Below, in pieces: positions 27,553 through 36,332 of a DNA stretch of 64,000 nucleotides (position 1 is the stretch's first letter; each line of letters opens with the position of its first letter). The position numbers and the translations under genes are program-made. Under the pieces are notes generated by a model. The model was not told the DNA's origin. It saw nothing but the letters and a program-made list of their open reading frames with translations, and ran no database searches. The stretch comes from Arthrobacter sp. NtRootA1 (GTDB lineage: Bacteria; Actinomycetota; Actinomycetes; Actinomycetales; Micrococcaceae), in NCBI RefSeq assembly GCF_019976975.1, contig NZ_AP024630.1:2356001-2420000 (forward strand), written 5' to 3'.

Positions 27553-28455
27553 TTAGAGGATGGAACGGCCGCCGTCGATCACGAGTGTTTGACCGGTGAT
27601 GTAGGAGCCGGCCGGCGAGGCGAACAGCATGACAGCACCGACAACCTCTTCCGGTTCTGCGATGCGCCCGAGGGCGGTCTTACCTGCTGCCACGGCGCCG
27701 CGTTCGTCGTCGTCCCAGACGGGAGCGGCGAATGGTGTGCGCACGATCGAGGGGGCGATGCTGTTGATTCGGATGCCGCGACTGCCCCACTCCGCGGCAA
27801 TGCTTCGTACGAAGGCGTCCGTGGCCGCTTTGCCTGCGCCGTATGCGCCGAGCGAAATGCTGGCGCGGACTGAGGCAATGCTTGAAGTGGTGACGATGGA
27901 ACCGCCGCCGTTGTTCGACATCATCGGCAGGAAGCCGCGCATCAGCTCGAAGTTGTTGAGGACGCCGCTGAAGAGGCGGTCAAGTTCTTCGCGGGTAGTT
28001 TGTTCGATTGGGCCCATTGGCGCAAATGGCGTGGCATGGGCAATCAGGATGTCGATGGGCCCGAATTCGTTGGTGACGGCGGCTGGGAACGAGCGCACGT
28101 TATCCGGACTTGAGAGGTCGCATATTGTCCCCGAGACCTCGATACCGTCGCTGGCCAGCGTCGCGACCGTGCTTCGAACATCTGCGGGGTCGAAGCTCGA
28201 GATGATGGTGTCTGCCCCGTGCAACGCAAAGGCTCGCGCGATTGCAAGTCCCATGCCGGAGGTTGCTCCGGTGATCACGGCGCGCTTGCCGCGGAGTTCA
28301 AAGGGGCTGCCGGACGCAACGGCCCCCTGGTCCAGTGAGTGCATCGGCACAGAGAGTTCCTGTCGTCGTTGAGGGATTGGAGCGGACTTGTGGAGGCTCG
28401 CGAGGGCTGGGTATCCATTGCCGCTGGATGTTGGAAGTGAGGTGGAAGTCTCCAT
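27553..28455 (-). CDS. Short-chain dehydrogenase/reductase
   Basis: A 300-residue SDR with a roughly 50-residue N-terminal extension before the Rossmann fold. The cofactor motif is TGATSGMG and the active-site Tyr-Lys is in YGAGKAA. The end YITGQTLVIDGGRSIL is normal for the family. The extension may mean that a later start is used, such as GTG near 28350. It lies upstream of the transporter and is probably part of the same minus-strand transcription unit. A decayed SDR relative sits just upstream at 28490-28930. Confidence 0.8.
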   Translation of the reverse strand: METSTSLPTSSGNGYPALASLHKSAPIPQRRQELSVPMHSLDQGAVASGSPFELRGKRAVITGATSGMGLAIARAFALHGADTIISSFDPADVRSTVATLASDGIEVSGTICDLSSPDNVRSFPAAVTNEFGPIDILIAHATPFAPMGPIEQTTREELDRLFSGVLNNFELMRGFLPMMSNNGGGSIVTTSSIASVRASISLGAYGAGKAATDAFVRSIAAEWGSRGIRINSIAPSIVRTPFAAPVWDDDERGAVAAGKTALGRIAEPEEVVGAVMLFASPAGSYITGQTLVIDGGRSIL

Positions 28456-28489
28456 TGAATTCCAGTCCTGTCTAAATGGAGGAAAGTGA

Positions 28490-28930
28490 TAGAAGGGTTT
28501 CGACCGGGCGGCCGGTCGGGGTCCGAGATGACGTGGCGACCGCCGTCGACCATCAGGGTGGTGACGCCGGGGATGTAGGCTTTTGCTGGTGCACGGAACA
28601 GCGGGGCGGCCTTACCTGCCCCTACGCTCCCAACAGCGTGTGGCCTTCAATGGAGGCCACCTTGGAGGTGACAACGATGCTGCCGCTGCCGTTAGTCTCC
28701 ATTCCAGGAAGGATCCACCTATCAGGTCCAAAGTGTCCTGTACCCCAAAGGTCAAAGTTTGATGCCTTCGACGGCGGTGTCTTCGCTGCCCAGTTTCCCG
28801 ACCGCGGAGTCAAGGTCCTGCTGGATGTTGGGAGATGACCGTGCGGGCGCCGCAGGCGTGAAAGCCCTTGGCGATGGTCATTCCCATTCCCAGCGTCCGA
28901 TCCGGTGACGAAAAATGTTCTCCTCGACAT
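28490..28930 (-). pseudogene. Decayed short-chain dehydrogenase
   Basis: Fragments in different frames spell out an SDR in order. First MSRRTFFVTGS from 28930, then GMGMTIAKGFHACGARTVIS in another frame, then SGSIVVTSKVASIEG. Finally TLMVDGGRHVISD, the typical C-terminal tail, appears near 28535. The catalytic Tyr-Lys region is missing. With several frameshifts and an internal deletion, it cannot make an enzyme. Confidence 0.7.
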
Positions 28931-28946
28931 GTCGAAGGGGATCGGG

Positions 28947-29810
28947 TCACTTTAGGCCGCCGTTTTCCTGGTCCCGGAGAAACTTTAGGACATGTTCGCT
29001 GAAGGTTTCCGGGTACTGGAACAGTGAGGCGTGTCCGGAGTCGGGGTAGATGATCAGTTGGGCATTGGGAATGCGCTGGGCCATAAGGAAGGAGTTCGGG
29101 GTGGGTACCATGACGTCGTTGGAACCGTTGACGACCAGGACCGGGTGCTGGATGTTTTCCAGCTCCGGCAAGGTGGAGCCGTTGCCTTCCCACCAGTCAA
29201 CGATGGCTGCGCGTAGTTTCGCACCGGCCTCGGCAGTGACATTGGCGCGTTCGGGACGCTCGGGGGTGTATATGCGTTCCATGTAGGCGCGGGTTGCGGC
29301 TATGCCGGTCGGCTTTTTGTTGAACCACAAGGCCTGGAAGGTGAGTTCCGGATCACGTACTGAATTCACCCAGTGTGCGACGTCCGGCCCGGGGTAGGTG
29401 GCTCCTTCGCCGCCGCCAGGTCCGGTACCTACGAGGATGACGTTCCGGACCAGTTCCGGCTCGGTCAGGGCGATCCGCTGGGCGATGTACCCGCCCATTG
29501 AGAAGCCCAGCAAGTCGGCCTTCTTAGTACCAAGCGTCTTGATGAACTTGACGGCGGTCTTGGCCATCTCGGTAATGTTGGCTCCAACCTCACCGTCGCT
29601 GAATCCCACACCGGCGTTGTCGAAGGTGACCACGTGGCGCTCCCGGGAGAGCAGTTCGATGACAGCCGGATCCCAGTCGTCGATGCTTCCGCGGAACCGG
29701 CTGAATAAGACCAGCGGAACGCCCGACTGGTCTCCGAATTCGCGGTATGCCAGCTGTGTGCCGTCAACGTCGACGGAACGCACGGGGGCGGCAACGTACA
29801 GAGAAGACAT
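28947..29810 (-). CDS. Alpha/beta hydrolase (C-C or ester hydrolase group)
   Basis: A 287-residue hydrolase. The nucleophile elbow is LGFSMGGYIA, the acid is in VVNGSNDVMVPT and the histidine in IYPDSGHASLF. The oxyanion segment (VLFSRFRGSIDDWDP) replaces the usual HG motif. ATG 29810 has AAAGGAAA at ideal spacing. A near-consensus promoter with tandem TAGTCACT boxes lies about 75-140 bases upstream and is shared in sequence with the tautomerase gene, so the two are probably co-regulated by the nearby HxlR protein. Confidence 0.85.
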   Translation of the reverse strand: MSSLYVAAPVRSVDVDGTQLAYREFGDQSGVPLVLFSRFRGSIDDWDPAVIELLSRERHVVTFDNAGVGFSDGEVGANITEMAKTAVKFIKTLGTKKADLLGFSMGGYIAQRIALTEPELVRNVILVGTGPGGGEGATYPGPDVAHWVNSVRDPELTFQALWFNKKPTGIAATRAYMERIYTPERPERANVTAEAGAKLRAAIVDWWEGNGSTLPELENIQHPVLVVNGSNDVMVPTPNSFLMAQRIPNAQLIIYPDSGHASLFQYPETFSEHVLKFLRDQENGGLK

Positions 29811-29884
29811 GTTTTCCTTTCAGGTTGGAAATGCTTGGGGGTGCCGGGCAGATCGCTTTGGCTTCATTTCGATAGCTATTCGAA

Positions 29885-29910
29885 TAGTCACTACGTTTTC
29901 AGTAGTCACT
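29885..29910. promoter_or_regulatory. Tandem operator boxes, copy 1
   Basis: Two direct TAGTCACT boxes start exactly 18 bases apart (29885-29892 and 29903-29910), just downstream of the -10 element. That is a position suited to repression. The pair is conserved in the second repeat. Confidence 0.6.
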
Positions 29911-29923
29911 CGTGATGCGTGCC

Positions 29924-29952
29924 ACATTATTTCGTCGCAGCGCGGCTGTCAA
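29924..29952 (-). promoter_or_regulatory. Sigma-70-like promoter for the alpha/beta hydrolase
   Basis: On the minus strand TTGACA (29952-29947) is followed after 17 bases by TAATGT (29929-29924), a near-consensus promoter. The untranslated leader would be about 107 bases. Confidence 0.75.
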
Positions 29953-30191
29953 TGGTTGCACATCCCGCAGGTTGGCACTTGGTAGCTAACGGAGTGGAAG
30001 ACTGCGGGAGGCGCGGCGCGGTGGCAACGGCGCCCCACACGCCACCGAGCGACAACATCCTCGATAGCGCGTTGCTGCGCGGCAGAAGCCTTCGCAGGCC
30101 CTGGCGATACGTCGGCGGCGGAGCCGCCGGCCGCATCCCGCCGGCCTGCACCAGATTAACGACGCCCTTGCCGCCATATCCGCGAACTTTT

Positions 30192-30605
30192 CTACTTATC
30201 CACCCAAGGCATCGAAAGGTCGATATCAGAAACCAGGCTACCGCCGCCGAAGCTCATGTTCTCCAGCGGAATGGCATACATAAGCAAAGTTATATCGTCT
30301 TGGTTGACACCGACCCGTTCCACTGAGTAGCGCGTGACTAACTCGGCGAGCCTGCGCTTCTGCTCGGTCGTCCTACTGTCGCCGAAGGTTACGGTCACGA
30401 TCAGGCTCCGGTCGGATCTTTCTTGGGCCGGGAACGTCGGGTGGATGAAGAGCTCATCCTCGCGATGCTCGCTGATGATAACAAAGCGATCATCCATGGG
30501 CGTTTCCATCGCTTCGTGAAGTGCAAGATTCAAGGCATCGGCGAGAGCTCGCTTCTCCTCGCTTGAGAATTTTTGAGCGGGAATATATGCGTGGAATATG
30601 GGCAT
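30192..30605 (-). CDS. Tautomerase-superfamily protein
   Basis: A 137-residue protein starting MPIFHAYIPAQKF. The proline at position 2 is the catalytic base of the 4-oxalocrotonate tautomerase superfamily. The length suits the two-unit (MSAD/cis-CaaD-like) forms, and a second unit begins around residue 68 (LIVTVTFGDSRT). ATG 30605 has AAAGGAAA upstream. It is transcribed from its own promoter in the second copy of the repeat (30820-30848). Tautomerases isomerise or dehalogenate enol/keto acids made in ring-cleavage pathways, which fits an AAHS transporter and hydrolases nearby. Confidence 0.75.
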   Translation of the reverse strand: MPIFHAYIPAQKFSSEEKRALADALNLALHEAMETPMDDRFVIISEHREDELFIHPTFPAQERSDRSLIVTVTFGDSRTTEQKRRLAELVTRYSVERVGVNQDDITLLMYAIPLENMSFGGGSLVSDIDLSMPWVDK

Positions 30606-30780
30606 AAAGTTTTCCTTTGTAGTTGTGCAGCTTGAATAGCTTCGACGGTGGAACGTCTGGCCAATTTACAGTTGACGGGAACATGGCCTTGAGGGCGCCA
30701 CTGCCGCCGAATATCGTGATTGGGAACGCTCGGGCGACACCAAACAGATAGCCGTGGCTGCATCTCGGTAGAAGCTCGAA

Positions 30781-30806
30781 TGGTCACTACATTTTCAGTA
30801 GTCACT
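30781..30806. promoter_or_regulatory. Tandem operator boxes, copy 2
   Basis: TGGTCACT (30781-30788) and TAGTCACT (30799-30806) are again 18 bases apart and again just downstream of the -10. Confidence 0.6.
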
Positions 30807-30819
30807 GGTGATGCATGCA

Positions 30820-30848
30820 ATAGTATTCCGTGGCAGCGCGGCTGTCAA
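30820..30848 (-). promoter_or_regulatory. Sigma-70-like promoter for the tautomerase gene
   Basis: On the minus strand TTGACA (30848-30843), a 17-base spacer and TACTAT (30825-30820) form a near-consensus promoter identical in layout to the one at 29924-29952. Confidence 0.75.
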
Positions 30849-31406
30849 CGGTTCGGGTTCACCATCCCGTAGGTTGGCTTTTGGTGCTTAGCGGAGTGGA
30901 AGACCAAGGGGGAGCGGCGCAGGGGCAACGAGTTTTCCGCCGGCATCCCTCCCGATGCTCTGAGCGGAGGTCACCGCTTCCCGGCTTGGATGTCGGCACA
31001 TGTCAGCACGCCACTGCCCACACCCACGGGGCGCGTTAGTACCTTGAACCAGACGGAGGTGTAGCCCCGGCATTGTGATGTGGTCTGCACAGCCGAAGGA
31101 CGAGTCCAGCAAGGTGCAGACCGGACTGCTGTGAACGGCGCCGATGGGGGTGGGATTCATAGGAGTAGCAAGTGAAGCCGACCTTGCCCGCTGCCGCCTC
31201 GACCAGTGTCATCTTCAGCTGTTCGCGCATGGGCAGAGGCGCCAGCTCTCTGCCGGTAATTGTCTACAGGCAGCGAGGTAGCTCATTGTCGGCAGGCTGT
31301 GCCGATGGCGGGTTCCGCCGCTCGACGAGTCGTTTATGCTCTCCTGTGCCTGTTTTTTCGTTCTGCAATGTCCAACCGCAGATGCTGTTCGGGTGCGGTG
31401 CGCCGG

Positions 31407-31868
31407 CTACCGGCGGGAGGCGCCTGATACTGCGGCTACAGGCTCGCTGAACCACCGGGAAATGACGCTCCGGGCATAGCCTGAGACCGCGATGGGGTCA
31501 GCGGCCTCGGGCCTGGGGGCGTGTTCGTATCCCCAGTTATCCAAAACCTTGATCAGCACCTCGAGCTCCTTGCCGGCGGAGGTCAGCTTGTACTCGAACC
31601 GCGGCGGCTTTTCGTTGTAAAGGGAGCGCTCGAAAATGCCCGAGTCCACCAGAGTGGCCAGCCTCTTAGACAAGACCGTAGGCGAGATGGAAAGACTTTC
31701 AAGGAATTCGTCGTAGCGGCTCTTACCCCTGAAGACGGCGTCCCGGATGATCAGCACGCTCCATTCGTCACCGATGGCATCGAGAGCATGGGCGACGTTG
31801 CATTTCATTCCGTCAAAGCTGCTTCGGCTGCGCATTGTCCCACCGCCTTCCGGGGTCGACTCAATCAC
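31407..31868 (-). CDS. HxlR-family transcriptional regulator
   Basis: A 153-residue winged-helix regulator with the family pattern MKCNVAHALDAIGDEWSVLI, ILSKRL-like recognition helix (SPTVLSKRLATLVDSGIF) and wing (RFEYKLTSAGKEL). The first residues after GTG 31868 may not be translated; ATG 31835 with GGTGGG upstream is an alternative. HxlR proteins are dimeric sensors of aldehydes, quinones or redox state. It sits at the head of the minus-strand catabolic block and is the obvious candidate to bind the paired TAGTCACT boxes. Its own upstream region has TAACTAACTAACT repeats. Confidence 0.85.
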   Translation of the reverse strand: MIESTPEGGGTMRSRSSFDGMKCNVAHALDAIGDEWSVLIIRDAVFRGKSRYDEFLESLSISPTVLSKRLATLVDSGIFERSLYNEKPPRFEYKLTSAGKELEVLIKVLDNWGYEHAPRPEAADPIAVSGYARSVISRWFSEPVAAVSGASRR

Positions 31869-32247
31869 TGATCTAACTAACTAACTCCTGATTTGATAGT
31901 CATCATACCTGAAGGGCCCGAATTCTGTCGGGAGTGAGGTTCTGCCTCAGGATGAGCCTCAATCAAAATCTCGGACCAGCGGCCGGGCGGCGCCGCACCG
32001 AGTCCGGCTCTCCGCTCATCTGCAGCCAGTTCCTCAAGGCCCAGATTCGCAAGGTCCCTTGCGCACGAAGGATGCGCTTCCGCGCCCGCTGTCCTGCAGG
32101 GATGCCCGTATCTGTAGCAAAGCGCGGCTGACCAGCGGAAACGTCGGAATCGTTGATGGACGGGAGTTCTTGCAGCTACTTCTACTCCCGTACTTTGACT
32201 GGCAGTGAGACGTGTTGATTGGGACGAGTAGCCCTACGGCTAGATTT
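31869..32247. other. Gene-free stretch with degenerate repeat copy 3
   Basis: No gene seen. ACGGGAGT (32160-32167) and ACTCCCGT (32184-32191) repeat the hairpin of 5415-5447, with matching flanks. In one frame this stretch reads GREFLQLLLLPYFDW then a stop, so it may be a gene remnant. Confidence 0.45.
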
Positions 32248-32798
32248 ATGGCGTGAGTTGAAGAAGCCATAGAGGTTCTCTATGCCGCGAAGATTCCGCT
32301 AGCTCCGGGCTTATCGCCTTGGCAAATCGAAGACGTTGAAGAGCAGTTTTCGTTCGAGTTCAGTCCTGATCATGCGCGGTTTCTGGGTCTCGCGATGCCT
32401 ATTGGCCCTAGGTGGATTGATTGGCTGGGCGATCCCAGGGGGGTTCAGAAGAGGCTCGACTGGCCGCGCGATGGCGTGTTGTTTGATGTTAGCGAGAATG
32501 TTTTCTGGCCCGAGGAATGGGGCGAGCGGCCCACTGAAGTTGAGGAAGCCCTCCTAGCAGCACGTGAGCGCTTGCGCACCATGCCTTCCCTCATCCCCAT
32601 CTATTCGCACCGTTTCATGCCGGCAGCTCCTGCGCCTGCGGGCAGCCCGGTTTTTCCGTGTATCAAACTGATGTGATCTACTACGGCAGCGATCTCGTCT
32701 CCTACTTCCAAAGCGAGTTCTTCAACATTCCTGACCGAAAATCACCCAGCCATCGTGTCGATTTCTGGTCTGAACTGGCGGAAGGCCAGTGGATTTAG
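32248..32798 (+). pseudogene. Broken SMI1/KNR4-like hypothetical gene
   Basis: ATG 32248 is followed two codons later by TGA. The same frame then reads VEEAIEVLYAAKIPLAPG through FLGLAMPIGPRWIDWLGDP to SPVF. There a T appears to be lost from a T run near 32660: the natural continuation SVYQTDVIYYGSDLVSYF and the end WSELAEGQWI lie in the next frame, stopping at 32796-32798. The composite of about 180 residues resembles SMI1/KNR4-like immunity or hypothetical proteins. Two lesions make it a pseudogene. Confidence 0.65.
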
Positions 32799-32880
32799 GG
32801 GGCACTGCCTAAGAATCTTCGACCGACATAGGGCGATTCGCAGGGAGGGCGCGTGAAGCGGTCGAGCAAGTCGAAAGCGC

Positions 32881-33255
32881 CTACCAGCGCGGAACATCAA
32901 GGGGTTGATCGTTGATACTGATATGTGAGCATCGGATGGAGATTCCGGCTTCTTCTGACCACAGCATGAAATCAATCAGCCAAAGCGCCGCAGCCTGATC
33001 GTAGTCAGCTTCGACCTGGGTGACCTCGGCATACGACCAAGGCCCCGGGATGTTGCTGCTGAAACGGCATTCAACGACGTCACTGCAGGTCACGAGATAG
33101 TCTTCCGTCACGCCCATTTCTTGGACGCGGATCCGGAGCTCGCTGCGTTGAGTGATGGGATCAAGTGCGAAGTGGGTAAGGCTGCCACCCCACAATTGAT
33201 TAATTGCCGCGATGGTTTGGGTGCTTCCTTGTTGAGGGCCATCTTCGGTGTTCAT
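32881..33255 (-). CDS. Hypothetical protein
   Basis: A 124-residue acidic protein (SLTHFALDPITQRSELRI, CSDVVECRFSSN) with no recognised catalytic motif. Beta-rich composition and small size resemble immunity-like or uncharacterised actinobacterial proteins. Its start overlaps the stop of the recombinase-like remnant upstream. I cannot assign a function. Confidence 0.5.
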   Translation of the reverse strand: MNTEDGPQQGSTQTIAAINQLWGGSLTHFALDPITQRSELRIRVQEMGVTEDYLVTCSDVVECRFSSNIPGPWSYAEVTQVEADYDQAAALWLIDFMLWSEEAGISIRCSHISINDQPLDVPRW

Positions 33256-34125
33256 TGTTCCGCTGACGAGCCTTTCTGACTCTGGGCCCTGGCTACTGAC
33301 CCGACGTATTGGGCGTAGTTGGCCGAGGAATCGATGGCGTGGCGTTCGATGGTGATTGGAGAGTATCCGAGGGCTTCGGCGATGATGGCCACGGGCGCGA
33401 CTTTGGTGAGTTCGTGGAGCGTGCCAAGTCTGGCAGCTCGGCTGCTGAAGGCCGTGCTGGGCCGTTGGGTGAGGCTGGAAGCCCGCAGATGTCTTCCGGG
33501 AGGGCCGCCGCGGAACACCCAGCTGCTGTTGGGCCGCGTGGCCGTCTGATCGTGCGTCGGAGCGGCAGCCAACTGGCGCAGGGGCATATCGAGCGGGTGC
33601 GTGAGGGCAATCTCGACGGTCCCGAGGGTGATGGTGACGTCCTCGTCGGTGACCTGGACGTGGTCCCAGGTGAGTTTGACGACGTCGGAGACCTGCTGGC
33701 CAAAGACCAGGACGAGGATCGCGGCCGCACGGTCTCGTGGGCTCATCTCGGTCGCGCGGGTGAGGCTTTGGACGATTTCTTGTTGCTTGGCTGCGTCGAG
33801 TCGGGGGCTGGTGCCGCGGCGGTGGGGTTGCAGCTTCAGGGAGGGATCGATGAGGTTGGTTTTGCTTGCCCAGTCGAGGAAGCGTGATGCGATGCCTCTC
33901 GTCGTAGGGCCTTCTGCCTGCCAGCGGTCCAGGGGCGCCTGCGTTAGGGCTGTGAGTTCGGTGCCGTGTCCGGTAAGTCAGTTGAGCAGTTCAATGGCGA
34001 CGGTAACTGACTGTTTGGCCCTCAGGAAGGTGCCTTGGGTGACTTCGTTCATTTGGTTCATGCGGCGCGGCGTGAACCTGTCGTGGGCTCGTTCAAATGC
34101 GGTTCCAAGGGGAGCGATTAGTGTT
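33252..34125 (-). pseudogene. Remnant of a recombinase/integrase-like gene
   Basis: Reading minus from about 34125: APLGTAFERAHDRFTPRRMNQ, then an in-frame TGA at about 33980 (LLN-stop-LTGHGTEL). The frame continues GIASRFLDWASKTNL, QEIVQSLTRATEMSPRDRAA, VLVFGQQVSDVVKLTWDHV and ALGYSPITIERHAIDSSANY. The last two blocks look like the core-binding and catalytic parts of tyrosine-recombinase-like proteins, but an R-H-R-Y set is not fully visible. Only the stop-free part from 33746 could be translated. It is evidence of past mobile DNA here. Confidence 0.55.
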
Positions 34126-35207
34126 CAGGGCTGGTAGGGATCACGACTTTAGAGCCTTCAAGTACTTCTCTTTCCAAACCGAGTGGGTGTCCGGCCCCTC
34201 AGTCTTCGGCCATCATGGTGCAGCCGTCGCCCTCGGAGTCTGGGTGCTCGGGGGTTGTCTTTGGCCGCCTGCCCTGCAGCGCGCAGCTCTCGAAGACGAA
34301 CGTCGCGCTCGGCTGGAGGTACCACGCAGGGACTCCCGTGGGCGGATTCTGCGCGCTTGCCGTTGAGGCATGGGTTCGAGGGACGTGCGTTGGAGTTCCC
34401 GGTCCCACCGCCGCGCGCAGATCACGACAACCCAGGCTATTGGCGCCAAGTCTCGTACTTCAGCCTGCGGCGTACGTTCCGCGCGGAAGCGTAGCCAACA
34501 GCGAGGAACAGCAATACCTCACAGTTGCAACAATAAGCCCAGGCATGTGGAGAATGTCCAAGGTGGCCGTCCACAGCGGGATGCGTTGAGCCACTTACCA
34601 CGCCATGGTCGCGGCGACGCCATGGACGAGCATGAGCGTGAAAATGGCCCTGCTGCCCAAACCGTGCCGCGACAGCCGGTCAGCACCTACTCCGCGTTCC
34701 ACCCCGGGCGCACGTGACATCAGTGCCCATGGATGCTTCCCCTGCGGTGACCGAAGGTAGCGGGAGGATCTCTTCCCACACGGCCGACAAAGGAGCGGAC
34801 CGGCCAACAATCCGCAGCAGCCCACCCACCGGCAAACCCAAGACCACCGCCCGCGGCTGGGCCATCGGACCTATGACCGCCCCGACCACTTTCTGTACCC
34901 CAAAAACGTGTTGTTGCCGGCTACCCCATTGCCCCGCCAAAAAGCCTCGGCAGGCCGGGGCGATCGGTCGGAGGCCAACGAGCTGAAGTTGGTGATGACC
35001 TGCCACAGAATGTTGGCAGGACGCCGCGGGCTGCTCCGCCCTACCGCGGCGCTATTTCGATGCAGTGGCACTCAGCGCTGCTAGCGTTAGAGGGGGCGGT
35101 TCGGGAATCTCTTTGACCTCTCCCATCTTCGGGAGGAGTTCCTGCGTGCGGGTTGCCAGATACCCCACCAAGGATCAAAGCTGCGATAGGGGTAGGATCG
35201 ATTCATT
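34126..35207. other. Long gene-free stretch, probably decayed
   Basis: About 1.1 kb with only short overlapping frames on both strands and no recognisable domain. It lies between the recombinase remnant and the LacI gene and looks like eroded sequence. Confidence 0.5.
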
Positions 35208-36209
35208 GTGGCCGTTCACCTGGGTAACGCGAAGCGCGTAGGGATCATTGACGTCGCACGCGAGGCGGGGGTGTCGACGGCGACGGTAAGCTTTGTGCTG
35301 GCAGGGAAAGAACAGGTTGCCGACGCCACGCGCGAACGTGTCCTGGAAGTCGTTCGCCGGCTGGGATACCAGCGGAACCGTCACGCTCGGGCACTGCGCC
35401 GCGGAGCATCGCGGTCCCTCTCGGCTCTGGTGCCGGATGTGACTAACCCGTTCTATGCGGAGCTGATCGCGGCCATCGAAAATGCGGCAAGCAGTCAGGG
35501 CTGGATGCTCTCGCTCATGAATTGCCAGCTGGATCGCGCCCGGGAAGTGTCCTACCTCAACACAGTGTTCGACGAAGTCCCGGACGGGATCATCTACGTC
35601 CCCATGACGAGCGACGCTGTCCTCGAAGTTGAATCCCGGTTCGACTCCGGTCCGCCGATCGTAATCGTAGACGAGATTACCTCCCATGCTGGCGTCGGGT
35701 CCGTCTCCGTGGACAACGAGGCGGGCGCCCGCATGGCGGCCCGCCACTTCCGCTCACTCGGACGCCGACGTGCCCTGGTCACCGGCCCGCCGCAGGGGCT
35801 GCCGACGTCACAAAGCCGCAGTACCGGGTTCATCGACGAGGCCGCCAAAGTGGGCCTCGAAGTGGCGCACGCTGCATTCGGCGAAGTCCGCACGTCCGAC
35901 GCCGGCGCTGTCGCTGCCGACTTGCTGCTCCGCGATAGAAGCATCGACGCCTACTTCGCCGGCAACGACTTCCTGGCCATTCAGGTTCTCTTCGAACTGC
36001 AGCGCGCCGGCCTGCGCGTCCCCGAGGACATCGCGATCTGCGGATTTGACGGGATCGCGTGGGGCCAGATGATCACGCCACGACTGACAACCGTGAGGCA
36101 GCCGATCCATCTCATCGCCAGTACAGTCATTGACCTCATCTCGAAGCCGGTAGACGAGCATCACGAGATTGTCCTGCCCGTGGAATTCGTGCGCGGACAA
36201 ACAACTTAG
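35208..36209 (+). CDS. LacI-family transcriptional regulator
   Basis: A 333-residue repressor. The HTH is VGIIDVAREAGVSTATVSFVLAG and the hinge RNRHARALRRGASRSL, followed by the sugar-binding domain (PDVTNPFYAELIAAIE and CGFDGIAWGQMITPRLTTV). GTG 35208 has AGGATCG upstream. It is co-directional with, and 123 bases before, an isomerase/sugar-porter pair. Between them are a promoter and two identical perfect palindromes, so it very likely represses those genes in response to a sugar or sugar acid. Confidence 0.85.
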   Translation: MAVHLGNAKRVGIIDVAREAGVSTATVSFVLAGKEQVADATRERVLEVVRRLGYQRNRHARALRRGASRSLSALVPDVTNPFYAELIAAIENAASSQGWMLSLMNCQLDRAREVSYLNTVFDEVPDGIIYVPMTSDAVLEVESRFDSGPPIVIVDEITSHAGVGSVSVDNEAGARMAARHFRSLGRRRALVTGPPQGLPTSQSRSTGFIDEAAKVGLEVAHAAFGEVRTSDAGAVAADLLLRDRSIDAYFAGNDFLAIQVLFELQRAGLRVPEDIAICGFDGIAWGQMITPRLTTVRQPIHLIASTVIDLISKPVDEHHEIVLPVEFVRGQTT

Positions 36210-36219
36210 TCCTAAACCG

Positions 36220-36248
36220 TTGTCATGTCAGGACATTAAGTCTAATGT
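36220..36248 (+). promoter_or_regulatory. Promoter of the isomerase-sugar porter operon
   Basis: TTGTCA (36220-36225), a 17-base spacer and TAATGT (36243-36248). The predicted start point near 36255 falls inside the first palindromic operator. Confidence 0.65.
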
Positions 36249-36252
36249 AGCT

Positions 36253-36268
36253 ATCTAAAGCTTTAGAT
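36253..36268. promoter_or_regulatory. Perfect palindromic operator O1
   Basis: ATCTAAAGCTTTAGAT is a perfect 16-bp palindrome covering the predicted transcription start. An identical copy lies 34 bases downstream, centre to centre. Confidence 0.75.
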
Positions 36269-36286
36269 CGGCCTGCTCGCTTGCCC

Positions 36287-36302
36287 ATCTAAAGCTTTAG
36301 AT
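36287..36302. promoter_or_regulatory. Perfect palindromic operator O2
   Basis: This is the identical second copy of ATCTAAAGCTTTAGAT, 30 bases before the isomerase start. Two sites a little over three helical turns apart invite cooperative repressor binding. Confidence 0.75.
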
Positions 36303-36332
36303 TCCGCACAACGACGTACGAAAGGACTGTTC

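Larger units (their letters stand above)
29879..30035. repeat. Direct repeat, copy 1 (promoter-bearing)
   Basis: About 150 bases closely match 30778-30935 in the same orientation, including GCAGCGCGGCTGTCAA, the TAGTCACT boxes and CGGAGTGGAAGAC. The repeat carries the promoter and operator of the gene downstream on the minus strand. Confidence 0.8.
30778..30935. repeat. Direct repeat, copy 2 (promoter-bearing)
   Basis: This is the second copy of the 29879-30035 repeat, in the same orientation and 900 bases away. Promoter and operator elements are preserved while flanking positions differ, consistent with a duplication under selection. Confidence 0.8.
30606..31406. other. Regulatory and gene-free stretch
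   Basis: The left half is a roughly 210-base leader of the tautomerase gene plus its promoter, operator and repeat copy 2. From about 30940 to the end of the HxlR gene I see no credible gene. Confidence 0.5.

Noticed and set aside
33601..34137. Plus-strand frames across the recombinase relic
   Set aside because: They are shadows of the minus-strand recombinase-like reading frame.
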